DNA of 64,000 nt from Sclerurus mexicanus. Taxonomy: Eukaryota > Chordata > Aves > Passeriformes > Furnariidae. Of the stretch, positions 1 to 12,148 are shown piece by piece. A program made the translations under genes and the position numbers. The notes under the pieces were generated by a model. That model worked only from the letters and a program-made list of their open reading frames with translations. It was not told where the DNA came from and ran no database searches. Where the stretch lies: the NCBI GenBank assembly GCA_013396755.1, contig VWZF01003190.1, positions 2,141,770 through 2,205,769 of the forward strand, written 5' to 3'. The stretch's first letter is position 1. Each line of letters starts with the position of its first letter.

Positions 1-260
1 GTTTCCTTTTTGAGGAGCCAAGACTGGTGACGACCCCGTCCTCACCAGCGCAGCGGTTCCTTCCCTGCCCGCGCCCTCCGCCAAGGGATTTCCCAAGGGA
101 TTTCCAGGCCGGCCGGGCCCCTGCCCCTGTCCCTGCCCTGCACCCGTGTCCAGGGGCTCCTGTGGGTGGGTGGGCCCCCTGGCACACATCAGTGTCCACG
201 TCTCCTACGCGCCTTTCTGAATGATTGCTCAGTCCCCGGCCCCTTGGTCCTTCATTCCCT
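1..260. other. GC-rich left-edge segment, function unknown
   Basis: The first roughly 240 bases are much richer in G and C than the next several kilobases and contain many CpG dinucleotides, for example around 30-60 and 105-120. A short near-duplicate phrase (AAGGGATTTCC, then AGGGATTTCC) occurs near 83-105. There is no recognisable exon, splice pattern or repeat family. It could be the edge of a CpG island or of a GC-rich gene feature lying left of the window. In mammals the next gene beyond MARCHF5 is IDE, but nothing here reads as an IDE exon. Confidence 0.35.
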
Positions 261-3200
261 ACACCTGCTGCTGAAGCCACATTTTATCTTTTGCCTCGGA
301 GTAGGACAGGCTGAGCAAGGAAGTCATCGGGAGCTCTGGAGGACTGCCTTTCTGCTTTCAGGTCCAGCTGTACAGCACTGCAGGTAGCGATAAGCTCCTA
401 AAATCCATTTCTTCTCTTAATGTGGCCCTCACACACAAAAAAAAGTGCAGTTCAGTTTTATCAAATCCCATCTGGGCAGCTTCAACCTTCAGATTTTCAA
501 GGTGTTTTGGAAGCTTCTTCATACAAGTCACAAAAGCCACCACCTCTAATCTGAAGTCCTCTCTACCACCTAATTTTCAATTTCAAACCTTGAGACTGTC
601 AGAGACCTGCCACCACTTCCCATTAAGTGTCCAAACTACCACAGAAGAAACCTTCCATAGTTACTGGGGCCACGCAGCACTGTGTTTAAAGTTTGGTAAG
701 ATTCTTAGCAATTGGAAACATGGTCTTATTAAAGGAAGTACCAGGCGACCTGGTGCTGGTAGCAGCCTTTGTGCGTCAGGTGGGAGCAGAGGAGGAGGGA
801 ACATTTCCTTGCAGAGCTCCTGCATATTAGCCTTCTGAAAGTGTGTACTAACTAACATCCTCCTCGGCTCTATACCTAAAAGTGTGTGGGAACTGTGTAT
901 ATGTGTAGGCATGTGCAGGCACATGAGTGCTGAGGAAAGAGAAGCAGCGTGAGCCTTCAGTACAGAGCACGAGAGGAGAGACTGGCAGCAGCAGGTATCT
1001 CATTAACTGCATACTTTGCACAGTGAACAAAGAACAGAATTGCAGAGCCATACAGGCCCCTTTCTCTGTGCCTTCCATACAGCAGGACCATCCTTTCCCC
1101 GCCTCAGGCTTTCTGCTGGGTGGGAGCATCCCTAGGCTGCACCTGGCTGTGGTGACTTGCTAATACCTCTGCTTGGAAGAGATGCCTGGTTTGCACACTG
1201 AGAAGATAAACTGCTTATCCTGTTTCCTGTAATTCTGTCACAGAGAGCAAAAGCTCATCTGACTGGTTTAACTTAAGGGTAAGTACAAGGCAATGTGGCT
1301 GAAGGAGATAGAAAATGGAGAAGGGACTCTGAATCAGCTGATTTGTATTTAAAGGCTTTATTCTGCTTGCTCTCTCTTTCTAAAAATATTCTTTCTGGTT
1401 TGGAAAAATAATATATAAATGATGCCCTGGCAAGAAGTGCATAAAATCTGACAGACGAATAAATTGCACTCTCCGGAGCTGTAAGCTTGAAAAGAACATT
1501 GCAGAGATAATGCATGTTCTTGGCTTGAGTGAAATCCTGTCCATTAGAAATATACTTGTCTGAAGATTGATCCGAACTTTTGAGCTTTCAATTGAATAAT
1601 TGTTCTATGAGATTTGAAAAAAATTGAATTATTTAATTTCCCATCCACCAAAATTGAATAACATTGCAGCTGGTGATTTAAAATGTTGTTGAATTAATTA
1701 TGACATTTTGTTAAATTCCCTTTTGTCTTTCCTTTGTCAGTTTATTTCAAAGGCCTTGCTAATGTGAAAAGTGTATCACCCTAACAGAGAGGGGAGATGA
1801 GTCAGAGATTTGTCAGCTTGAATAGCCTCAGACCCATACTTATCCCTCCTGACCACCGTGATACAAGTCTGAAGTGGTGTTACTTGCATATTAAAGGACA
1901 AGACTAGGAAAGCCAAAGTTCCTTGCTGAGCTCTGTTCTTCTGACCCTCTCTGCTGCAGCCTGTCATGGAGAACAGGTCAGATTCACACACACAGAGCTG
2001 TAATACATAATCTAACTCTGGCAGCAAAGAAAAAGGTGAATTCATGTAGGCAAGTGGGGGGTGAGTCTGAAGGCTGGTTTCATGAGACGACTGCATCAGT
2101 CTCATGGCTGTACCAAAAGGACCAGGTGAGTATTTCATCCTCCTTCATAGCCACCCACTTCACATGCTGTTGGGCCACAGTCCGGACCTGGGACTGGGTA
2201 ACTGGAACAGCTCCTGCTAGGAAGGACAGTACAAACCATTACAGTGGCTCAGTTAAAGCCATGCCCTTGCCTGCACAGATTTATAGGAAGTTTAACATGA
2301 TGTTACACACAGTATGAGAAGAATAGGTGAAGGTGTTGTTCCAGCATCTTTCTTCACTCACTTTCAAATTTAACTGTATAGATCTAAAATCTCCTTAGAT
2401 TTAAGTTACATTGTTGCCTACAAATGAGGTAAGATTTCAAGACAATATTAGTATAGGTAAAGTAGAGAGTAGTTCTTTAATGAAAGCTTTCAGGTGCATG
2501 GAATATATAGACACACACGCAGTATAGGGTTCTTAAAAATTAATAACACTACTTAATGATCATATCTAGTGTGCACATCCAACTCAAAAATCATTTTGCC
2601 CTTGGTACCACCCTCAGAACTGCCCCACTGGAGCCCCTCCAAGGGTCCTGGGCTTCTATCTTGTTTTGACTTGATGTATTTTACTATTCCGGTCCAGGTG
2701 CATGTGTCCCAAACAAGATGTCCTTGCTGAAATCTCTTCCTTTGAAAAGACTGTTAAACAGAAATTCAGGAATGTGGCACAAGCCGTGAGAAACTGTTAG
2801 AAATTGTTGGCTGCTACAAGTGTGAGAAACTATACAGCTATTTAAAAATCTACAAATACATAAAAATCCCAAGGCATCAATGTAAGTAACAGCATTAGCT
2901 GTGAATGTTCACCCCTATTTGCAATCCTGAACACATTATTATGGCACATATTTCTATGACTTAGAAATGTGTGACTGAAACACACACAGCTGGTTTTGAA
3001 ACAGGACTACAAGGCTGCCTGCGTCAGGCCTTGGACAGACAGAGCTGCTCTCCTGCTCCAAGACACACATGGGCTCCAAGCACAGTGGGTGCTGGCAGCC
3101 CCTGCCCCTTCCAGCACAACCCACCACCTGAGCTCCATTTTTGGTCAAAGCTGGATCAAATATTGAAGCTTCAGACCACAGGCATTGTTCAGATCACACT

Positions 3201-6200
3201 GACCATTGCATGTGATCTGCCTCACCTCCAACCTGCAAACCAAACATGCTACCCATATTAAAAGAAGAAAAGCCTGCAACTGTGACTTAGAGAATATATG
3301 GTAGGAAAGGAAATTACACCCTTGCTGCTGAGAAGCCTGGCAAAGCCTTTATAGATGTGGCATGATGGTTTGTAACATTTCAAATTTCAGCTGAAGACAA
3401 ATTTCTTCCTTATCTGTATAATATAGCTTATTTTTGTGTCATCCTTCCAACTGTATTTTTCTCTGGCATAATTTATAGCAAACTATTTATGGGACTAAAA
3501 TAATTGTCAATTTGGAAGAGGGACACAGTTCCTCCTGTACATGTGGGTTAGAAGGCTGTTAGAAGGTTTCTGTCCCAAAATGGATAGCAGTATCCCTGTA
3601 CATGAAAGGTGAAAAGACTTGCTTCTTACTCCAGTTTCTTGCCATCTCCTATTCTTGTAATGAATAGTCTAAGTTTAATTTCAGGATTCTGTTTTCTCTT
3701 TCTGCTTTAAGTATGCCATGTTGTACACTAATATCATCGACACACCTAATATAAAATAAATAAATAAAAAAAAAACCAGCACAAGCTCATCACCTTGAGG
3801 CTTGCAGGCAGATTCAAAAAACCTCAGCTCAACAGCAGGTGCCCACATAGAGGGAAAAAAGCAATCTTGCCCTAGGACTTAGTCCTCAGACTAACCACCA
3901 CCTGCTGCTTTTTGAGAGAGGAGTTATCCCTGAAACACTGCATTTGCATTGTGTCTGCCAACATCAAGGCTTAGCACAGGACAAAAACATCATGAATTTA
4001 GCAGAAGTACTAATTCAGATAAGTACAGGCTCAGTTGTTGCTAAATTGGCAATTATAACTAGATAGTCTCTGCTCCCCTGCCATCATCATTGTCGGCGCT
4101 GGGAGTTTTGTCTCAGTTCAGCGAGTATTCTGTTTTGTAAGCTCTCATTTGTCTTCTGTTTGACAGCTTACAGTGATTTTGTTTAGCTGTACTGACGAAC
4201 TGCTGTCAGTGGAAAAAGCTCCAACCACCAGAGGCATACGAGGATTAGCCAAAATGTACAATTCCTACACAGTTGGAAAATGGGGAGATTAACTATAAAA
4301 GGACTGAACCAGAATATGAGATCAGATCATCTTCTCAGATACCGCATGTGTTCAGGATTGCAAATCCATATCCAACTATCTTTATCTCTGACCTTTAAAA
4401 GTAAGTTTTCAGCACAACTGAGACTACTGGCAGGAGCAGCAGAAGCAGGAAAAACAAAACAAAGTGCTGGCAAGTCCAGCATTTTACCTGCTAGGTAAAA
4501 TTCAGACAGTGCAGAATTTTAGAATTCCAGCATCTGCTCTAGGCTTACATTGCATCCACAGCTGTTGTAAGGAGGAGAATAATGTCTTATTCTAGACATT
4601 ATATGAAATCTGAATCTCTTCTCTGCCAAGCAGCTGGTAAGGTTCCACAACCTGCCACAACACTCATTTCTATCTTTTGTTATTCTGCAGACTCTGAGGC
4701 CAACCTGCCTTCTGTAAAGTTGTTGTACTGTGGTCTGTCTGTATTTTGGTGTCAGAGCCTTATAATGCACCAGAGGATTTTTTAAAATATTGTACCTGCT
4801 GGGGACAAAGAAGGTCATGAAGCCTGTTCAGTAGAGCAGATTAGTCTCAACCCCATCCTTACCTGAAGCAAGTAAGAGTCAGCTCAGCTGTTTGCATTTA
4901 GTCTGTGCTCTCACCGTACAGTGATGGCAGAGGGCACCCTGCGCCCTTTATGCCTTTGACTCATGTGCCTTTCCCGTGTCCTAGGAGAACTGGACTTGGC
5001 TTCACTCCCAGAGGAAGAGAGAGGTACAATTCTGCCAGCCTGGCTCCAGTACAAAGTAATGACTTTCTGTCGTTGCCCTGTGCCCCAAGAACAGGCCCGT
5101 GGTGCGGGTTTGCAATGCCCTGGCACCATCTCAGGTCTGCAGATCCCTTTCTAGTATCTATCATTAAATATGAGTAGGGGAAAGGGTGCCTCAGCCCAGC
5201 CCTGAGCTTTCCCCCAGCAGTCTGTGTACCTCTCCTGCTGCTTGAGCTGGGAGCAGGTTATCCCTGCTGGAGTCTTTGGAAACAAGGGGCTGTCAGGCCC
5301 CAGGACAGGGCATTTCTAAGGACTGCAGGTGCCTCCTGGGGAGGCAGCTCACCTCAAAGACTCCCACTGGCATCCAGCAATCATGTAGAAAGCAGCAGTG
5401 GGCAAGGGGCAGTACAATTCGAAATATCAGGTGTCACATCCATGGCTCATGCAGTCACAAAATTACTGTGTGCATCTGCTCATGGAGCAGAGATCATTTC
5501 TGAGCTATGTAACTGCAACTTAAAACAGCTGAAATTTAATCTGCAACAGCACCCAGCTGTGACAGATTTGCCAAAGGTACTTGAGGAACCCAGTTCTCCA
5601 TTGTGTTGATAGTATATGTTGACAAGTGGTTGCTTTGTTTCTATAGATGGAAATTTGTAGACTTCTGGGACTGAAAAATCAGATTGTGCAGATGAAAGTG
5701 ACCCTGCAGTCACTGCCTGAAGCACCCCATACACTTGATTTGCATATTTTGTCTCACCAAGTGATTCTTCACATGCTCTTCCCTTCCAGCACGTGCTTTC
5801 TCCAGCCAGGTGAGATCCCAATAAGGTGAAGGGCAGGATGGCCAATGCAGTTGGCTGCCACTCTGGTATCTCACTTTTGTTTTGGTATCAGGGTTGAACA
5901 AAAAGGCAGGTTCTGCGTGTGTGTGTGTGGATATGATGGTTTATCTAATGCTGATGTTTCTTTTTTTAATGCCAGTAGATTTTAAAAGACAAAATTAGCG
6001 ATATGCACTACTGAAGACAGCACCAAATTCACCTGTTACTAGTACTAGAATTTAACTTCACTGTTCCACATCCTTCTGCATCCTTATCTATTGGACAGGG
6101 AAGTCTTGTTACTGTATTTGTTTGTAATTCTGTTCAACTCCTCTATAAGTAAATTAGTAAAAAAAAGACACAACTTTCAAAAATGGGTTGTTACCAAAAG

Positions 6201-9200
6201 GAAAAAGGAAAAAAAACCCCAAACAACAAAACCATCTTTTGAAGCCATCTAATTAAATCTCAAAAATGCAATAAGGAAAAAATTGCTTTGGGAATACAGG
6301 AAATGTTACAATACAAAAGTACACCACTCACTTTTGGAGTCTGCTTGCCGTGTGCCGTATAATTGTGGTGCATATTTGATTTATCCTAATTACATTTCAG
6401 TGTATTTGCTTGCTTTCTGACTGGAGCAGAACTGCTACAGGCTGATCAATTCAGCTTGCTTATGCCTTTTGTGCCTTTCCTGGGGTGTGCGATGACAAGC
6501 CTTGTTCTTTTAAAACCAGAATAGACCCAAACCAGAACAAAAAGCCACCACGGAAGCTGCACATCACGGCTGATGCAGAAATGCTCAGTTTCTCTTGGGT
6601 ATGTCCATATGTCTGCCACGTGTTTGAACATTGGCTCAGTGGCTGCCATTCACTTTAGGTGCAAGCTAGGGATTTCAGGGCTTCCCAGATGATTGTGCAG
6701 CTGCCAAAAGGGATGAATTTGTCTTATGCACTACTTTTTAAAACGCTTTGTTAATTTGCTCCTGAGGAATATTGAGATGCAACTAATGAGGCTCTTAAAG
6801 CTGACAGTCTAACAGGCTTTTGAAGTAGTCCAGCTTATTATACAGACTGATTTTTTTTTTTTATTACTTTCTTTAAGCTCTTCATATGTGGATGCCCTAA
6901 ATGGTTGTATTCCTCAATAATGACACACTGTAAGGGAGGTTTATGGCATTTAATTAATGTGGTAAGAAGGAAAAATAGGAGAACCATGAAAGACGCCTTT
7001 TGCTTGTCAACTCCAGACTTGCAAATAGTTACTTATGTTAGATACGAACACCAGCTGCAATAAATAAGGACTTGGGCCACCATTTTGACAGTAAGAAGCC
7101 AGTAACATTAGTCAGCACATGTATCTCACATACTTCTGGGAGGCATCAGCAGTATTGTTTCCCATTCTAAAAACATTCTGTAATTACATTATCTGCAACT
7201 GCAGTTTTTCATGTAGAGATTTATCCCCGTCTTGGTAGCTGGTTAAAAAGACTGAGAGAGCTCAGTGCTACAAGCCACACAACACTGACCTTGGCAGAGG
7301 ATGTACCCAAGATTCCTGCTTGGCCAAGAAACGCCCTGTGCTGCTCATATTGTTGAAGAGACAAGATGATCCCCAACATCTGGGGCAACTTCCATTGTCT
7401 GTTGCTGGAACCATCTCTAAAATGTCTCCACAGATGCCACTACTAAAGCTGGTTTATGTTTTTCTTGGCCCTAATCTGTAGATTAGGACAAAATATTTCT
7501 GTGGGCTGCTAATGACTCCACTCTTAAGTGTTATATAAAGGGATTTCAACACATAGTGTATGTGATTTAGCTCGGCAAGAACTGAAATGCTGGGGTTGAG
7601 AACCCTGCCATTAAAAGATGCCTTTTGCTTTTCCAAAAGAAACCAGACAGAACACAAAAAAATTGGTTTGCATTTAAAAGGTACAAAAAATATTTAAAAA
7701 ATGGAAACCTTTGTTCAGTGAAATTCAGACTGAAATATTCTTACAGGTTAGCGGCAATTTTCTATGCTCCTCTCAGCAGTCAAAAGAATTGCTGTTGTCT
7801 TGGTTATGAGAAATCACACTAGCCCTTCATAGCTTGGTACTGAGGGAACTGAGTCCAAATCTCAGATTCTGTATATCAAAACGTCATTCTTAATATCTCT
7901 GTTTTTATTCCCCCAATCTCCTCCCTCCAAAATGCCTTGTATCAGGTAACCTGTGTTCCATAAAGCTTCTGCAGTGCAACACCCAGGGGGAGTTATATTA
8001 TCTATACTTAACCAATGTGTCTCTTGGATTAAAAAAATATATACAACCCCATGAATCTGAAGGGCAAATATACTGGAGGAGCAGGACTTTCCTCTGCACT
8101 GTGGTCTTGTCTGAAACAGAGTAATGCAAGAGAAATGCAGCAAACTATGACTAGTAATAAAATTTTATTTACCCAAGGGATTTTAACCTAGAACTATGCA
8201 AAAGAGGTTATGTGGCAGAGAATTTCTTCCATCAAGTCAGTCAAACAGTTCTGAATCAGCCACTGTTTTGCTGCAGAAAAAAAACCCCAAAACCCACTCT
8301 TGATTTTCATCAAACTAAAAATGTATTCTATTTTCTGTGCATGAGAAGTATCTAGGAAATTGGTAGGGGGAAGCACTTTCAGCGGTAGCAAGTATTAGCT
8401 TCTTGTAATGATTCGTGGCAGAGAAATGAGAATTACTGACTAAGCAGTCCTTAGACAAATAGTAAATGCTCAGAGGAGTGTGTTCCTTTGTTGGCTCCCA
8501 TTAGCTGCAGCCAAGTGTTACTGAGCTGTAGTAAGAGCAGAGGAGCAACTGAAAAGCACAGAACACCCAAAACATCAAGCTGTGCATGCTCTGTCAGAGA
8601 CTGGTGTGAAGCTCCAGAAGTTGTGTAATTCTTTTTCTTTTTAATTTTTTTTAATAAGCATAGTACTTCTGTGCTTAGGCAATTGCTTTTCCACAGCTTA
8701 GTCATTCAGCATTACATGAGGTGCCTGCACGATATGTTTTGACAGGTGCTGCTGAGCTGTTTAGTTGAAGCAGTTTCAAGTCATGTCTGCTGTTTGCTTT
8801 TAGTGGTTCTGGAATGGAATTTTTCTACTGAACAACTTTGTACAGTACACCAGAAATAACTACTTTATGCTCACAATATTCGGAGAAGCAAAAGTAATTG
8901 AATACCCAGAACATGTGAATAACTAACTGGCAAGAATGGACAAAGTGGCCACAGATCTTCAAACCTTCTTGTGGTGGAGGGGCCATGGCCTAACGGAGAG
9001 AGTTCATCCCTGTTTGCAGAACACATTTTTCACTCCCGGAAATATTCCCTTTGTGCACATGTCATTGTTATAGTTGCCCTTCTGGAAAAGTCAACTGTAT
9101 TACTCAAGCTCTTAAGTAAGGTTTGAAGTGAATTAATAAAGCCTCCCCTGGACTTCTGTATATTAGTAAAGCAGAAAGAATGCTGGACAAATTTTAGCCC

Positions 9201-9906
9201 AAAAGTTACACAGGAAAGAACTACCAAGCAAGCAAGCAAAAAAAAAAAGTGAAAAGCAAAGTAGGGCTTCATCTAAATCTAAGATTTTAAGGCAGGAGAG
9301 GAGAGAGAAGGGGAGAAGAAACTCCTATATATTTACATCATCACAGGTCAGAAAATTTGTGCCTTTATGTCAATATAATGGAAGTCTAAGAGAAACCAAG
9401 TTACATGTAAGAAAGTATACTCAGAAATGCCAGATAACATTTTATATTCCTTGTCCTGAAAGTAATGGGACATAAATTGGCTATTAGTGAAAAATGCACT
9501 TCCTACAGCCAATATTATCTTTCTCAAGATAAGAGGAAGGATCAGTGTGTTGCCCAAATAAATGCTGCACATCAGCCAACCTAAAGAAATGTAGTAACTC
9601 CCAACTCCAGGTCTGTGTTACTGGCAGTTGTGTGTTTTGCAATTCTTTTGCTTTAAACATTTGAGGAGCACATTCCCCTACATCATCTATTGCTCACTAG
9701 AGAGGAGAAAAAAACCACAAACCAGAAGTCAATATCAGCTTTCAGTCTTATACTAATTCTTCCTTCATCACCAAGATATTTCTTTAAGCTCTCAACTTAA
9801 TTATAAATCTTTATGTATGCATTAAAACAAAATACCTTTTTCATTCAAAAGTTTTGCTACAGGCTTTTGTTCAAGTGACAAAACACACTAGAGAGTGTAA
9901 AAAATA
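261..9906. other. Intergenic sequence downstream of MARCHF5; no gene recognised
   Basis: This stretch lies past the 3' end of MARCHF5. Open frames here are all short (at most about 140 codons), overlap one another on both strands and resemble no protein family I recognise. It holds only minor low-complexity tracts: an AAAT-type run near 3758-3775, a TG run near 5917-5929, a T run near 6851-6862 and a CAAG/poly-A tract near 9224-9249. I see no tRNA, rRNA or clear retroposon. A long non-coding RNA cannot be excluded from sequence alone. Confidence 0.6.
5917..5929. repeat. Short (TG)n microsatellite
   Basis: An uninterrupted run of alternating G and T of about 13 bases lies in the intergenic region. 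It is short and probably only weakly polymorphic. Confidence 0.6.
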
Positions 9907-9912
9907 TTTATT
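9907..9912 (-). terminator. MARCHF5: Candidate distal poly(A) signal of MARCHF5
   Basis: The canonical AATAAA on the minus strand is followed within about 30 bases of transcript by a GU-rich stretch containing GTGTGTTTTGTC. This is the best-formed distal cleavage signal downstream of the MARCHF5 stop codon. Which signal is used in vivo is inference. Confidence 0.4.
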
Positions 9913-11568
9913 CAACCTAATTCAACATAACTATAATTTTCAATACTTAAAAACAAGATTTACAGAGTAATGACCTCCTACCACTTACGTGAAATCATCT
10001 TACAGTCCATACAGCTTTTTTATAATTGTATTTTTACAATAGCTTTAACTTCCAGAGGAGACAATGAGCTTTCCTGTGGAACAAGTTTCAAACCTGCTAA
10101 TTTGCATCATTCAATTCTTCATGAGGCTTTTAAAAAACAGTAATAAATTGTTTGGAAATATATACAGTGAAGACCACTGAAAAGCTGTTTTCTTGAAACG
10201 AGGAATTCTGTAAGAAATACATATTATATTGTTTCAAGACTATCTTACAGAAAGCAGCAACTTTCAGAGGTTGCTACTGAATTTAAGAGTTTTATATAAA
10301 AGTGAGCCCACTAAGACAAATATAATCAGCAGACTTACAAGATTATAGTAATTCCTCTATTACCACAAGAACCTCAAACAGTATTTGATAATAGACTGAA
10401 TGTATAGTTTTCAATACCTGTATAGTTTTTGAATACTAATTGGCCTTTATATACACTTTTGTACAATTCTAAAATATTACATCTTAGTAATTAAGATAAA
10501 CATACTATAGAAAAGGTACCTTATTTTGAATTTCTCTTAACATACATTATTGCAGTCAAATATGGAGTCCATTCTGCATTTGCTTAATTTCTGGTGAAAA
10601 GAAATATTTATGAGTAATTTCACTAGAAGATTTTTTTAAACCTTTTTCCATGCATTGACATACTAATATGAACAAGGAAAAGAAAAAGCTTGGAGAAAAA
10701 GAAAGAAAATGTTGTTAAAAAATAACTTCAAGTACTAAATCTAGATTAGGTCTGGTATGAATATTAAATGGCTGTATTAGGTTTGCCAAAATTTAACTTC
10801 ACAAAATGGTCAATTTCTGGTGAAATTAAGTTTGCAAATACATCAAATAACTGAAGTGCTAATGTCTCCCTCAGCTGACTACCTCAGACATATTGGAACA
10901 GCAAAGCTTACTGTATAAATAAACTTTATTACACATTTAAGATTTATCCTTTAGTTCTTTCCAAAATGGAGCCCAGTGAGCATCTACCCTGCTGGCGTGG
11001 TGCTCAGACCAGGTACCCAGTGTGTAGTGTCACCCCCCTCCAGTCAGCCTTTGCTCTAGGGCAGGAGAGCCCAGTCCTGAACAGAGCTGGGTGAGGCAGC
11101 TCTGGAAATTTAGAAGGATGCCCTACTCTGTCAGTTAAAATGTAGCTTTAGTGTTCAACCTTGTTTCCTCACATTTCTACTGTTCTTGGTATTTGTATGG
11201 ATATTTACAGAATCAAAAGGAACACGGAAACTAAACAAGTGTTCTAATACCTAACTATAAACTAAGCAACTGAAATTTGCTTCCCCCGCGTTATTATTTT
11301 ACTGTGGAGGAAAAAAAATGCTATCCAGCACCAGTTACAAACCACTAAAGCCATGAGAAAATGACACCAGGCACTGCAGAAGATCCAACAGGACACTGAA
11401 AATTATCAGTAATAAAAGTCACCTGAAAGCCATGCTAATTTTAACACCTAGTACTTAGGTGGCTAAAGCTGACATACAGGTCCTGTTGAGAGTGATCTAT
11501 CTTCTGCTTTCTCTGTCATTTGAACATTTTACACTCCCAGTTTGATACCAGCAAAACCCAAGGAAATC

Positions 11569-11574
11569 TTTATT
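11569..11574 (-). terminator. MARCHF5: Candidate proximal poly(A) signal of MARCHF5
   Basis: The minus-strand AATAAA lies about 460 bases after the stop codon and is followed by a G/U-rich stretch (TTGGGTTTTGCTGG). Together with signals at 11894, 10925 and 9907 it suggests alternative polyadenylation of the transcript. Confidence 0.4.
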
Positions 11575-12031
11575 GACTGATGTCCCACAATTACTTCTTG
11601 GCAATGACTCACATTTCCTTTCTAAAACAATTTCCCTTCATAGTGTAAAATGCTGAACTGGATGACAGCATGGGTATGCAAACACATATAGAAAAGGCAT
11701 TTGGATATAGCCTACATTAACAACATTTAGAATGTTCTGTAATTGATGCTTTTTTTTCCATTCAGTATATTGGCTCAAAGAAAATAATTCAGAAGCCTGT
11801 TGCCCAACAGAAATAACCAAAAATAATGAAAGCCAAGTCACATTCTTAGGTTCAGTGGTTGCTGAAAGGATTTACCCTGCCACAAGACAGTGCTTTATTG
11901 TATTTAAAGAAAAAAAAAAAATAGAGGAGCAGCAACTTATCACAATTTTCCACTACTGTGCAGTAACAATAGAACCAATACAACATGAAAACCTGTTAGG
12001 TGAGACTGCATGACATCTGGAGGTCACAGCC

Positions 12032-12148
12032 TTATGCTCCTTCTTGCTCAGGGTAATTTAAAATTTTGCGGTGAGCTTGGCGCAAATATTGCTGCTGCTT
12101 GAAGTAAACCTTAAAAGCTCCTTTTATAGCAACAAAAGCAATTCCACC
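12032..12148 (-). CDS. MARCHF5: MARCHF5 coding exon 6 (last membrane segment, C-terminus, stop)
   Basis: The exon encodes residues 244-281 and a TAA stop at 12034-12032. The start, GGIAFVAIKGAFKVYF, completes the fourth hydrophobic segment. The tail is basic (QQQYLRQAHRKIL) and then acidic, ending NYPEQEGA; I recall the human tail ending EEA, so Glu-to-Gly near the end is a small difference. The cytosolic tail is short, as in the family. Confidence 0.97.
   Translation of the reverse strand, partial: GGIAFVAIKGAFKVYFKQQQYLRQAHRKILNYPEQEGA

Larger units (their letters stand above)
9907..12031 (-). other. MARCHF5: Probable 3' UTR of MARCHF5 (distal end uncertain)
   Basis: This AT-rich sequence follows the MARCHF5 stop codon on the minus strand. 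The minus-strand AATAAA hexamer occurs at 11894-11899, 11569-11574, 10925-10930 and 9907-9912. The hexamers at 11569 and 9907 are each followed, 10-35 bases further along the transcript, by G/U-rich sequence, as a working cleavage site needs. The UTR could therefore end about 0.5 kb or about 2.1 kb after the stop. I drew the feature to the most distal convincing signal; the true end needs transcript data. Confidence 0.45.

Noticed and set aside
260..310. Lysine-Pro-His phrase resembling the end of IDE, the next gene in mammals
   Set aside because: Only a few residues match and the frame around them does not follow the IDE C-terminus. Treated as chance.
422..838. 138-codon open frame near the left edge
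   Set aside because: No family resemblance, no conserved motif and competing frames on the other strand. It is not supported as a gene.
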